NCBI GenBank assembly: GCA_964370395.1
Contig: CAYJIZ010000007.1
Span: 1-64,000, forward strand
Direction: 5' to 3'
Length of the DNA: 64,000 nucleotides
Source: JBGUVL01 sp964370395
Lineage (GTDB): Bacteria; Bacillota_I; Bacilli_A; Erysipelotrichales; Erysipelotrichaceae
A program made the translations under genes and the position numbers. Below the pieces are notes generated by a model. The model was not told where the DNA came from. It did no database searches and saw only the letters and a list, made by a program, of their open reading frames with translations. Position 1 is the first letter of the stretch. The number at the start of each line of letters is the position of its first letter. This document shows, piece after piece, positions 37,721 through 46,063 of the stretch.

Positions 37721-38956
37721 ATGAGTTGTGGAATGCTAAAGATGAAAGATAAAAAAGTTTTGCTTGTTGGTGGTGGAGAACATGCATACCAAAAAGCATG
37801 TGAATTGTTACAAGATGAAGCGATTATCACATGTCTTGCTACAAGTTTTGTAAAAGAACTAGAAACATTAGAGATTACTTTAGTACATAAGGAATATGAA
37901 CCAAGTGATATTAATTTATCCTATTTCATGGTATATGCAGTGAGTGATGATCGTGAGCGTAATCATCAAGTAGTAGTGGATGCGAATGCACAAAATATCA
38001 TTAGTGCGAGTTACCATAAAGACGAAGATGCTACATTTCATGTGATGAAATACGAACAATACGATGACTTAACAGTTGCGCTTTCGACTTCTGGAAAATA
38101 TCCTGCTTTCACAAAAACAGTGTTTGATGATATTCAAAAGGTATACACGAAACGTCATGATGAAAGATTAAAAAATTTAGGAATCATTCGTGACTACATG
38201 TTGAAAGAAAACATTGAGAAAAAATACTTATTAGAAGATCTGTTGAGTGCAAGTGTGGAAGAGTTGAAGTTCTATGCGAATGCAATTCGAACAAACAAGG
38301 CATTTATTATGGTGTTCCATGGGGTAAAACAAAAAGAGATGTATGCGAAAATCCTACAGTTGATTATTGCGATGGGATACGATAAGACAGCCTTATATTT
38401 TTCATACATTGATGATGAAGCATTAAGTGAATATCACTATTTTGAAGAAATGAATCGTATTTTATCACTAGATAAAATCAAAAAGACATTAAAGCTTTTA
38501 CGCATTGAACAAGTAGTGTACCAACCGATGCTGTTTGAGAAGGGTGAAAACTACAAGAAAATGATGCATATCTTAGCGGATGAAAAGGTAAACGATTTAT
38601 TGTTTACACCACATATGTTAGATATTATCATGTTAGAGTATTTACCTACAGGAAATAATTTATTAGTGCTTCCTCCACTATCGTCAACGCAATTAAAAGA
38701 GGATATTAATGGATTACACATTCCCAATTTATACGTTATGATGATGAATGAATCACTACCTGAAATGAAAGTGAAAGGAGCATTAAACTTTGTAAGTTTT
38801 TATATGTTAAGTGACGATGATATTATGCGTGCAACATTTGGAAACAAAGGCGTGTTCATGAGTTTACTGGAACATGATTACGATGCGGAAGCATATCGCA
38901 AGTTATTAATTGAAGATGATGCATTTATTGCATATATGAAAACAATAATAGAATAA
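37721..38956 (+). CDS. siroheme synthase-like dehydrogenase fused to an uncharacterised chelatase-like domain
   Basis: A 411-residue protein. Residues 8-150 look like the precorrin-2 dehydrogenase (CysG/Met8/SirC) Rossmann domain: KVLLVGGGEHAYQKACELL, then VYAVSDDRERN and ALSTSGKYPAFTK, a form of the conserved STxGxSP region. Residues about 190-411 contain FIMVFHGVKQKEMYAKILQL, reminiscent of CbiX/CbiK-type chelatases, which have an HG motif near the N-terminus; the rest is not recognised. It may oxidise precorrin-2 and insert metal, but no other siroheme or cobalamin genes are near. Function is tentative. GAAGGGAT precedes ATG 37721. Own terminator follows. Confidence 0.6.
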   Translation: MSCGMLKMKDKKVLLVGGGEHAYQKACELLQDEAIITCLATSFVKELETLEITLVHKEYEPSDINLSYFMVYAVSDDRERNHQVVVDANAQNIISASYHKDEDATFHVMKYEQYDDLTVALSTSGKYPAFTKTVFDDIQKVYTKRHDERLKNLGIIRDYMLKENIEKKYLLEDLLSASVEELKFYANAIRTNKAFIMVFHGVKQKEMYAKILQLIIAMGYDKTALYFSYIDDEALSEYHYFEEMNRILSLDKIKKTLKLLRIEQVVYQPMLFEKGENYKKMMHILADEKVNDLLFTPHMLDIIMLEYLPTGNNLLVLPPLSSTQLKEDINGLHIPNLYVMMMNESLPEMKVKGALNFVSFYMLSDDDIMRATFGNKGVFMSLLEHDYDAEAYRKLLIEDDAFIAYMKTIIE

Positions 38957-38965
38957 GTAGGAAAG

Positions 38966-38997
38966 AGTTGGTGACGTGATGTTATCAACTTTTTTTG
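38966..38997 (+). terminator. terminator after the siroheme-synthase-like gene
   Basis: AGTTGGTGAC pairs over 10 bp (two G-T pairs) with GTTATCAACT around GTGAT, followed by seven T. Confidence 0.8.
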
Positions 38998-39213
38998 TTT
39001 CGTAATTTCAATAATACATGAACTAATACTTTGTGTTTAAAAAATGTTCTTTGATGTTTGTTGTGTTTTGTTTTTACTTGAAAGGTGTTACTATTGCAAC
39101 ATAAGATATGCATGTCTTGAAAAATTATAGAAAATATAGAATTACTTATATGTTCGTTGTGTTAGATAAAAACTTAATTTCATATAGTAAGGATATATTG
39201 TAGAAAGGAAAAT

Positions 39214-39343
39214 ATGAAAAAAACAATGGAGTAGCTTTACGAAAAGGAGTTGCAAAGTACGTATTAAGTGTAGACTGGACTTTTACTATACATATAATCC
39301 AGTAGCTGGTTCATATTATGTAGAAGCAAACACAGAACTTTAA
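39214..39343 (+). pseudogene. degraded small gene (~43 aa when repaired) upstream of the agr-like locus
   Basis: AAAGGAA stands before ATG 39214, but the frame hits TAG after six codons. Restoring one A in the A7 run (39217-39223) and one T in the T4 run near 39282 gives an uninterrupted 43-residue peptide. It contains GVALRKGVAKYVLSVDW and ends NPVAGSYYVEANTEL. Two single-base homopolymer losses are enough to explain both breaks. The product is not recognised; a small secreted peptide is conceivable. The rest of 38998-39540 (A/T-rich) holds nothing I can support. Confidence 0.45.
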
Positions 39344-39540
39344 AATTTTAAATATCATTAAATGAATGATTGAAGAAGTTGTACAAAGTACTTCATTTAT
39401 ATTGTGAGGTATTTTGTACTTTGTATTCAAACATCTAAATAAATGATAATTAATATTATTAGTTTTCATTATGAGAAATCGTATTTTTTTTTAATAAATA
39501 GATGATGCGATATTTTATCGTTATAAACGAAGAGTTTACT

Positions 39541-39569
39541 TGCTATTCTAAGATATCTTAAATTATAAT
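39541..39569 (+). promoter_or_regulatory. possible promoter of the agr-like operon
   Basis: TATAAT (39564-39569) with TTGCTA at 39540-39545 (18-bp spacer), 24 bp before the response-regulator ATG. The surrounding DNA is A/T-rich, so chance matches are easy. Confidence 0.45.
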
Positions 39570-39592
39570 AGGATTTGAAACGAGGTGTTAAA

Positions 39593-40336
39593 ATGGTAAA
39601 AATTTCAATAATTGACGATGACTTACAATTTATGGATGATTTGGAAGTTTTTTCTAAACATTATTCGAAAGAAAATAAAATCGAGTTTCAAATTACAAAA
39701 ATAGATCCTACATTAATGACAATTGATGAAATCGTTACAACTAATTTAAATTGTGATATTTTATTAATTGATATTGAGATGCCAAACTTTAGTGGAATTG
39801 ATGTTGCAAGTAAAATTAGAGAAGTAAACAAGTTAATGTTTATTTGTTTTATAACAAGTTATTCAGAGTATGCAATTGACACATATGGTATTCACGCATT
39901 TGATTATATATTAAAACCTATTACACAAGATAAAATAAATGGATTCTTTAGCGATTTATTTACTTATTTTGTTCCACAAAGACAAGAAGAAGATTTAGAG
40001 TTTCAAACAACAGAAGGTTTCATTCGTCTTGAAGCGAAAGACATTTTATATTTTGAATATATGGAAAAAAGTAAAAAGTACAAGAATAGAGTTATTGTAA
40101 TTCATAGTAAAGGAAGTAAAAAATATGCGATTGATCAAGCGATTGGGAATTTTTATGAAAGTTTAAATCAAAATATGTTCATTATGTCGCATAAATCGTT
40201 TATTGTGAATATGTATAACATAAAATTAATAAAAGGCGAAGAAATTAGATTAATTAATGATGTCGTCATTCCTCTTTCTCAAAAAAGGAGAAAGGTAGTG
40301 AAAGAAAGTTTTCAATTATTTTTAAAACAAATCTAA
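39593..40336 (+). CDS. agrA: LytTR-family response regulator, AgrA-like
   Basis: A 247-residue two-component response regulator. The receiver domain has an acidic pocket IIDDD, phosphorylated Asp60 in LLIDIEMPNFSG, and Lys in DYILKPIT. A LytTR DNA-binding domain is at about 140-245 (EFQTTEGFIRLEAKDILYFE; SHKSFIVNMYNIKLIKGEEI). GAGGTG supports ATG 39593 over an in-frame start at 39575. It lies first in the operon agrA-agrC-agrB-agrD, unlike the staphylococcal BDCA order. Codons such as ATA and AGA are commoner than in the flanking genes. Confidence 0.9.
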   Translation: MVKISIIDDDLQFMDDLEVFSKHYSKENKIEFQITKIDPTLMTIDEIVTTNLNCDILLIDIEMPNFSGIDVASKIREVNKLMFICFITSYSEYAIDTYGIHAFDYILKPITQDKINGFFSDLFTYFVPQRQEEDLEFQTTEGFIRLEAKDILYFEYMEKSKKYKNRVIVIHSKGSKKYAIDQAIGNFYESLNQNMFIMSHKSFIVNMYNIKLIKGEEIRLINDVVIPLSQKRRKVVKESFQLFLKQI

Positions 40337-40351
40337 GAAAGGAGGAAATTA

Positions 40352-41620
40352 ATGTTATTGTTAGTCTCAACTTTTATATCAGCGCTTGTTTCTAATTTTT
40401 TGATATTTGATTTTATGAATATGATGTTTGAAAGAAAACAAGAAAAAAATCACATCTTAAAATTTGTGGTTTTAGTTATGATTATGGCACTGGTAAATCT
40501 TCGAGGAAGTATCACCTTGAATTATCTTTGGACAATTGCTCTTTATCTCATCTTGACTTTATATATGTATGAGTCGAATGATAAAAATATTCAAATAACA
40601 ACATTTTGTTATTTGATGATATTACTTGTTTTGGAAACAATCTCTGCAGCAATAGTAAGCATTATACTTCCTACTTCAGAATACTTTTATCAGTTTTCAT
40701 TAATCTTGGGGGTATTACCTTTGTTAATACTACAAGGAATAGTTAGAAAATACATGATTAAAAACGAAATCTTTAATTTTAATATCATTAACATTATTGA
40801 TGTGGTTGTAATCGTATTTAGTTTTTTTATTGTTTATCTAATGTATTTTGTATTATTAAGTTTAGAAAATAATAAAATGAAGTTTTTTGTCATAGCGATT
40901 TCTTTTATTATTTTGTTTTTTGATCTTTATATAGTTTATATTATCAGAGAAAAAGAAAAGAGTGGTAGGCTAAAGTTACAATTAGAAACGATGAAAACAC
41001 AACGTGAAAAGGATGTTGAACTATACCATTTATTACAAAAAAACTTTAATTCAAATAGAGCCTTACTTCATGATTTTAAAAACCATACTTTAGTATTAGA
41101 AAGTTTGTATGAAAAAGGGAATCTAAAAGAAGCAGTGAAGTATAAAGAGGAGTTATTATCGAGAGTAAGTACAAATAGAAGGTTTTCTAATGATCACATT
41201 TTACAGATATTAATTAATGATGCCTATGAACAATGTAATGAAAAAAAGATTACTTTAAATATTATTGTCGATCCTCGAGTTGAATTATCAAGTTATAGTG
41301 AAGTTGATATTGTTGTTATTGTATCTAATATACTGAATAATGCTATAGAAGCTAGTGTTAGTGTAAATGAATTGTATCGATTTGTGAAAGTAGAGATAAA
41401 GTTGAAAAATCTTTATTTATCTATAAAAGTAACAAACTCGTACAAGAATGTGAAATTATTAAATGGGACTTACCTCTCAACAAAAAGCAATCATTTTGGA
41501 ATAGGATTAGATAATATAAAAAATGCCGTGAATAATTTAGATGGTTTGTTGAACATTAAACATGATGCAAAGGAGTTTGTAATAGAAGTTTTATTACCAT
41601 ATTTATTAGATGTTGAATAG
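40352..41620 (+). CDS. agrC: sensor histidine kinase, AgrC-like (GHKL)
   Basis: A 422-residue receptor kinase. About six transmembrane helices fill residues 1-200, the AgrC-type peptide-sensing domain. A coiled region follows, then phospho-acceptor His240 in LLHDFKNHTLV, and a GHKL ATPase domain with N-box SNILNNAIEA and G-box HFGIGLDNIKNAV. It would sense the cyclic peptide from the agrD gene and phosphorylate the adjacent response regulator. AAAGGAGG precedes ATG 40352. Its end overlaps agrB by 11 nt. Intact. Confidence 0.9.
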   Translation: MLLLVSTFISALVSNFLIFDFMNMMFERKQEKNHILKFVVLVMIMALVNLRGSITLNYLWTIALYLILTLYMYESNDKNIQITTFCYLMILLVLETISAAIVSIILPTSEYFYQFSLILGVLPLLILQGIVRKYMIKNEIFNFNIINIIDVVVIVFSFFIVYLMYFVLLSLENNKMKFFVIAISFIILFFDLYIVYIIREKEKSGRLKLQLETMKTQREKDVELYHLLQKNFNSNRALLHDFKNHTLVLESLYEKGNLKEAVKYKEELLSRVSTNRRFSNDHILQILINDAYEQCNEKKITLNIIVDPRVELSSYSEVDIVVIVSNILNNAIEASVSVNELYRFVKVEIKLKNLYLSIKVTNSYKNVKLLNGTYLSTKSNHFGIGLDNIKNAVNNLDGLLNIKHDAKEFVIEVLLPYLLDVE

Positions 41621-41971
41621 AATTGCTAAGTTTGTCATAGAAAAAACATTCACGAGCGCAACAGAATCAGAAAAAAGTTTATGCATATTCATTTGTAGTA
41701 TTGAGTTACCATTTCGGTTATTGGTTATTGACTTTCATATTTGGAATGCTGTTTCACCTTATTTTTGGATCTTTATTATTTTTAGCTTGTTGGATAACAG
41801 TGAGAAGATATGCAGGAGGCTACCATGCGAAATCATTTATTAATTGCAGTTTAGACGTTTGTTTCAATTGTTTTATTTTTTATAAAATGAAGATTAGTGA
41901 TTTCCATAAGTCTGGTTTTGTTTTATGTGTTTATATTAATGTTGATTTCCAATAATGAAGATAGAAAATAG
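41610..41971 (+). pseudogene. agrB: agrB-like peptide-processing membrane protease, frameshifted and truncated
   Basis: ATG 41610 opens LNRIAKFVIEKTFTSATESEK. At the A6 run (41671-41676) the reading frame must skip one base to continue as VYAYSFVVLSYHFGYW and then RRYAGGYHAKSFINC, which holds the conserved AgrB His and Cys. After that the homologous text moves to a third frame (LFYVFILMLISNNEDRK, ending 41971). The last ~60 residues expected of AgrB (about 190 aa) are missing. The shift is +1, so the usual -1 slippery mechanism does not fit. Real AgrB trims and cyclises AgrD; this copy should be inactive unless the frame is restored. Confidence 0.75.
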
Positions 41972-42114
41972 TTTATTTTAATAAAATTTATATCAAAATA
42001 TCGAGTTAATGCTGATAGAGATATATTAGATTTCAATTTGAAGAAGTGATACAAGAGTAAAGAAAGGAGAAGAATTAATAATGCTCATATGTTAATTATT
42101 AATTCGGTTAAATT

Positions 42115-42258
42115 ATGGATAAAGTAAAAGAAAATATACAGAGAAAGTTTAAAATGTTTCTAATTAATAATGTTATTAAAAATGAAAATGCTACTTGTTT
42201 TGGCCCTATTTTTGAACCTGTTATTCCAAAAAAACAAATTGATGAAATAAAAAGATAA
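42115..42258 (+). CDS. agrD: AgrD-like autoinducing peptide precursor
   Basis: A 47-residue precursor. The N-terminal amphipathic leader is MDKVKENIQRKFKMFLINNV. Next comes a peptide core with a single Cys28 (NATCFGPIF), then a charged tail EPVIPKKQIDEIKR that matches the AgrD tail pattern E-P-x-x-P. A thiolactone between Cys28 and residue 32 or 33 is predicted. It follows the broken agrB. No ribosome site is directly before ATG 42115. The nearest, AAAGGAG at 42063-42069, precedes a five-codon frame at 42081. It is too short for routine ORF calling. The 266 bases after it are A/T-rich, with only a weak hairpin (ACTGA...TCAGT near 42430). Confidence 0.75.
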   Translation: MDKVKENIQRKFKMFLINNVIKNENATCFGPIFEPVIPKKQIDEIKR

Positions 42259-42524
42259 TATCAAAAAGTTGATAAGATTTAAAAATAATTATGGATTTTG
42301 TATATAAGATATATTTAAAATACTTATTTGATTTTAGAAGAAAGCGATCCTATTAGGAAAATCGATAAATACGAAGGCGAATGAGTTAAACATATAATGT
42401 AAATAAATTTAATAGAATCGAAAAAAAACTGACTGGTGATCAGTATTTTAAATGCGTCTTTTACTCAGTTTATATACTATACTTATTGCGGTAAATTGTT
42501 GAAGAAGTTAGAAAAGGAGAAATT

Positions 42525-44000
42525 ATGAATATTTGGAAAAGAGCTTGGATTAGTATATTACGTAGAAAAGTTAGTAGTATAGTTTTGTTGCTTATTGTTT
42601 TTTTGTTAGCTAATGTAATGTTAACTACGTTAACGGTAACAACTTCTATTAAAAGCACAAAACAAACAGTGCTGAAACAATACCCTCCAGTTGCTACTGT
42701 TGAGTATAATTACGAAAGTGAAAAGCGAGATGAAAAACAGAGGTTGACAGTAGAAAAAGCAAAGCAGTTATATGATGAAACAAGAGATATTGTCAAAGTA
42801 TTTGATTATTCATTAAATTACTATTTAAATACGAATGATGGATTTAAACAATCACACATTGAAGGGTTTGATGAAGAAAATTCTATGGGTGTTTCAGAGG
42901 GTTCACTTATGGTTTGTGGAACACAGCTTAAGACAACAAGTTTAGTAGAAAATGGAATGGCGAAAATGATAAGTGGAAAGGGGTTTAGTGATTCAGACAT
43001 AAACCAAGGAGCACCTAAAATTATCATTACCAAACAGTTAGCTGAAACAAATGATTTGGAAGTTGGTTCTAAGGTGTTATTGAACAGAGTGTTAACAGAG
43101 ATTAATAAAGATAATGTTAGTGGTGAAATTAGTTCTAATCATTTTTTTAAAGAAGAGTTAGAATTTGAAGTGGTTGGTATTATCGAAATAAATGAAATCG
43201 AGAATTTTATCAAAACAAAAGAATTGCGTAATTCTTTGATAGGGTATAGCACATTAGCGATGCAAGCAGATACCATTTTTATTCCAAACAATTATATTTA
43301 TCCTTTGCTTGAAGATGACTATACACGTGTGAAAGAGCAATCACCACAAACGTATAAAAGTTTTTATGGAGAGAAAAGAAATCAAGCGAGGCCAACGTAT
43401 GTTTTGAAAGATATGAATGATCTTGAAACGTTTACGCAAAAAGCATGGAAAATCTATGACAAAGATAGCTTCGCTATTCAAAGTGCCGCAAGAGAATACG
43501 AAATGATGTCAAAACCGATGGAATCAATGCAAAATTTATTGGACTTGGTGTTTAAGATAACCGTTGGTGCAGGTGTATTAATATTGTCTTTGGTTTTATG
43601 TATCTTTATGTATTTAAGACAAAAAGAAATGGGTGTGTATTTGGCGTTAGGAGAGAAATATAAAAATATAATTGGACAGTTATTGATAGAAACATTAATC
43701 ATTGCGTTTGTAGGAGCTACACTAGCAATTTTCACTTCCATGATTTTTTCAGAAATGTTAGCGGATAATACAATGAAATCATTGTTAGAGCCGATTGACT
43801 CATTAAAAGGTGGAATGACTTATGCGGGACAAATTAATTATGGATTAACACCAGAATTAATCTTACAACAATACCAAGGTGGATTTAGTTTGCTTGCATT
43901 ACTTCTATTTTATGGAACGATGAGTGTTACGATTGTCGTTTCGCAACTGTTTACAATGCTTTACTTACTTCGTTTGAATCCGAAGAAGATACTAATGTAG
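42525..44000 (+). CDS. FtsX/MacB-type ABC transporter permease
   Basis: A 491-residue permease. One N-terminal transmembrane helix (~18-38) is followed by a large extracellular domain (~40-345) and three C-terminal helices (~348-370, 390-415, 455-480). The FtsX-like core includes KEMGVYLALGEKYKNIIGQL. This topology fits MacB/LolC-type mechanotransmission rather than classical import. AAAAGGAG precedes ATG 42525. It is followed by its ATPase (12-nt gap) and the PASTA protein. A role in peptide export, immunity or envelope work is inferred from the family and the agr neighbour. Confidence 0.88.
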   Translation: MNIWKRAWISILRRKVSSIVLLLIVFLLANVMLTTLTVTTSIKSTKQTVLKQYPPVATVEYNYESEKRDEKQRLTVEKAKQLYDETRDIVKVFDYSLNYYLNTNDGFKQSHIEGFDEENSMGVSEGSLMVCGTQLKTTSLVENGMAKMISGKGFSDSDINQGAPKIIITKQLAETNDLEVGSKVLLNRVLTEINKDNVSGEISSNHFFKEELEFEVVGIIEINEIENFIKTKELRNSLIGYSTLAMQADTIFIPNNYIYPLLEDDYTRVKEQSPQTYKSFYGEKRNQARPTYVLKDMNDLETFTQKAWKIYDKDSFAIQSAAREYEMMSKPMESMQNLLDLVFKITVGAGVLILSLVLCIFMYLRQKEMGVYLALGEKYKNIIGQLLIETLIIAFVGATLAIFTSMIFSEMLADNTMKSLLEPIDSLKGGMTYAGQINYGLTPELILQQYQGGFSLLALLLFYGTMSVTIVVSQLFTMLYLLRLNPKKILM

Positions 44001-44012
44001 GGGGAATCACAA

Positions 44013-44675
44013 ATGGAACAATTCTTAAGTGTACAAAATCTTGAATATTATTACCAAGATGGAGATGCGAGAAGATATATATTTAAAGATTTAAATTACG
44101 AGTTTAAACAAGGAACTTTCTATGCGATTTTAGGTGAATCCGGATCAGGGAAAACAACATTACTTTCTATTTTGAGCGGAATGGATTCGCAAACGAATGG
44201 TAAGGTAGTGTACAAAGGAAAAGATATCTCATCAATTGGGTTGAATGCATTTCGTCGTAATTATGTAGGTATGGTATTTCAAGCGTACAATTTAATTCCT
44301 TATATGACACCGTGTGAAAACTTGTTGACGGCAATGAAGATAACGGACAATACAATCAAAGAGCAGCATAATGTAGCGATGAACCTGTTAGATTATTTAG
44401 GTATTACACGTTCCAAAGCAAACCGTTTGGTTACTAAGCTCTCTGGTGGGGAGCAACAACGTGTTGCGATTGCTCGTGCCTTATCAACGAATGTGGACTT
44501 GATATTAGCGGATGAACCAACGGGGAATTTAGATGCGCAAAGTGAACAAGCGATCATTCAAATCTTTCACGCATTGGCAAAGGAACATGAAAAATGTGTT
44601 ATCGTTGTAACGCATTCGCGTGCGATCGCAAAAGAAGCTGACATTGTTATTAACTTAACAAATGGGGTGAGGTAA
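44013..44675 (+). CDS. ABC transporter ATP-binding protein (LolD/MacB type)
   Basis: A 220-residue ATPase. Walker A is [12 protein letters not shown], the Q-loop is [12 protein letters not shown], the signature is [15 protein letters not shown], Walker B is [12 protein letters not shown] and the switch His is VTHS. This is the DevA/LolD/MacB subgroup that pairs with FtsX permeases. GGGGGAAT precedes ATG 44013. It lies between permease and PASTA gene with almost no gaps, so all three are co-expressed. Confidence 0.95.
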   Translation: MEQFLSVQNLEYYYQDGDARRYIFKDLNYEFKQGTFYAILGESGSGKTTLLSILSGMDSQTNGKVVYKGKDISSIGLNAFRRNYVGMVFQAYNLIPYMTPCENLLTAMKITDNTIKEQHNVAMNLLDYLGITRSKANRLVTKLSGGEQQRVAIARALSTNVDLILADEPTGNLDAQSEQAIIQIFHALAKEHEKCVIVVTHSRAIAKEADIVINLTNGVR

Positions 44676-44676
44676 A

Positions 44677-46014
44677 ATGAGTGATTTTTTAAAGAAGTTT
44701 TCAAATGAAAATTACCATGATAAAGACAAAGTACAAATAGATGAAATGGATGATAAAGAAGCAAAGGAAGAGGAAGCAAGGGAAGGCAATTCGACTCATT
44801 CGTCTGTGAAACAAAAAAGCGATACAAGCACAGAGTTTACGACATCGAATACAAAAGAAGAAATATATATCATTGATGATGAACGAATTCAAAAGCGGAA
44901 GAAACGAATCATTATTGCGCTAGCAAGTACACTCGTACTGTTGGTGTTGGCAATCTTTATTTTCATTAAGGTGAATGAAGTGCGTGTTCCTGATTTTGTG
45001 AAGGAAAAGACATTAAACGATGTTCAGATTTGGGCAGCGAAAAACGATATTGAAATTGATTATACTTCAATATTCAGTGTGAAAGTAGAGGAAGGGTATG
45101 TTGTGAAGCAATCAAAAGAAAGTGGAGCAACGATACAAAAAGGAAGTGACATTACAATTGTTGTTTCAAAGGGAGCGGATCCGGAAGGGAAAATCGCAGT
45201 ACCTGATTTTATGAAGATGTCACTAACGGAAATTGAGGCGTGGAAAAAAGACAACAAAGCGAATAATGTGACGATTGAAAAAGTGTTTAGTGAAGATGTA
45301 GAAAAAGCAAAAACGATTCGTGTTACTTTTAAGAGTGATGGAATTGATGCGAAAAATTATCGTCGAAAAGATAAGTTAACCGTTGTTGTGTCAAAAGGAA
45401 AAGAGACATTTGAGAAGAACATTGAGGTTCCTAACTTCAAAGACAAAAGCAAACAAGAAGTGGAAGCTTGGGCAAAGGAAAAGGAAGTAGAAATTCAAAT
45501 AGAAGAAGTTTCGCATAATACGATAATAGAGGGAAATGTGATTTCACAAGATGTTTCACCAAAAACGAAAATCGCTAAAAAAGAAGTGATTAAAATTGTG
45601 GTATCCAGAGGTAAGATTGTCTATGCTCCTAATTTTTTTGGTAGCGATATGACAAGTGCGCAAGCGCTCGCTTCCCAAGCAGAAGTAAACATCAATCCAT
45701 TAAACTATTATAGTAATACTGTGGCATCAGGATCGTTAATCTCACAATCGCATCCTGCTGGTAGTGAAATCAAAAGTGAAATCATTACATTAGTATATTC
45801 GCTAGGAAAACCATTTGTAGCGAATTTTGATGGCAGTGATGTATATAGCATGATTCAATCCATAGAGGAAATGAATACAAAAGGAGCACGTTTAACGTAT
45901 TCTTTACAAGAGGTAAGCAGTAGTGAAAAGAAAGGTACGATTATTTCTTCTAACTACAAAGCTTGTTTTGTGAATGTAGGGGCACATATCGTGATTAGTG
46001 TTTCAAAAGGGTAA
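44677..46014 (+). CDS. single-pass membrane protein with PASTA repeats, no kinase domain
   Basis: A 445-residue protein. The highly charged cytoplasmic N-terminus (1-74; DEMDDKEAKEEEAREG) leads to a short basic stop RIQKRKKR and one membrane helix (~76-99). About five PASTA-type repeats follow outside (VPDFVKEKTLNDVQIWA; VPDFMKMSLTEIEAW; VPNFKDKSKQEVEAWA; APNFFGSDMTSAQA; a last weaker one). PASTA repeats usually belong to Ser/Thr kinases or penicillin-binding proteins and recognise peptidoglycan. Here neither domain is present. It starts one base after the ATPase stop, so a link between the ABC complex and the cell wall is likely. Confidence 0.88.
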   Translation: MSDFLKKFSNENYHDKDKVQIDEMDDKEAKEEEAREGNSTHSSVKQKSDTSTEFTTSNTKEEIYIIDDERIQKRKKRIIIALASTLVLLVLAIFIFIKVNEVRVPDFVKEKTLNDVQIWAAKNDIEIDYTSIFSVKVEEGYVVKQSKESGATIQKGSDITIVVSKGADPEGKIAVPDFMKMSLTEIEAWKKDNKANNVTIEKVFSEDVEKAKTIRVTFKSDGIDAKNYRRKDKLTVVVSKGKETFEKNIEVPNFKDKSKQEVEAWAKEKEVEIQIEEVSHNTIIEGNVISQDVSPKTKIAKKEVIKIVVSRGKIVYAPNFFGSDMTSAQALASQAEVNINPLNYYSNTVASGSLISQSHPAGSEIKSEIITLVYSLGKPFVANFDGSDVYSMIQSIEEMNTKGARLTYSLQEVSSSEKKGTIISSNYKACFVNVGAHIVISVSKG

Positions 46015-46018
46015 GAAA

Positions 46019-46057
46019 AAACACAAGCAGTAGCATCGCTACCACTTGTGTTTTTTT
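46019..46057. terminator. bidirectional terminator
   Basis: AAACACAAG pairs with CTTGTGTTT, with an inner TAGC/GCTA helix, flanked by A and T runs, between the convergent PASTA and hydrogenase genes. Confidence 0.85.
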
Positions 46058-46063
46058 TCTTGT

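Noticed and set aside
41671..41680. Programmed ribosomal frameshift at the A-run of agrB (A-AAA-AAG)
   Set aside because: The reading phase is wrong for this -1 slippery heptamer and the required shift is +1; a second lesion further down also argues for decay.
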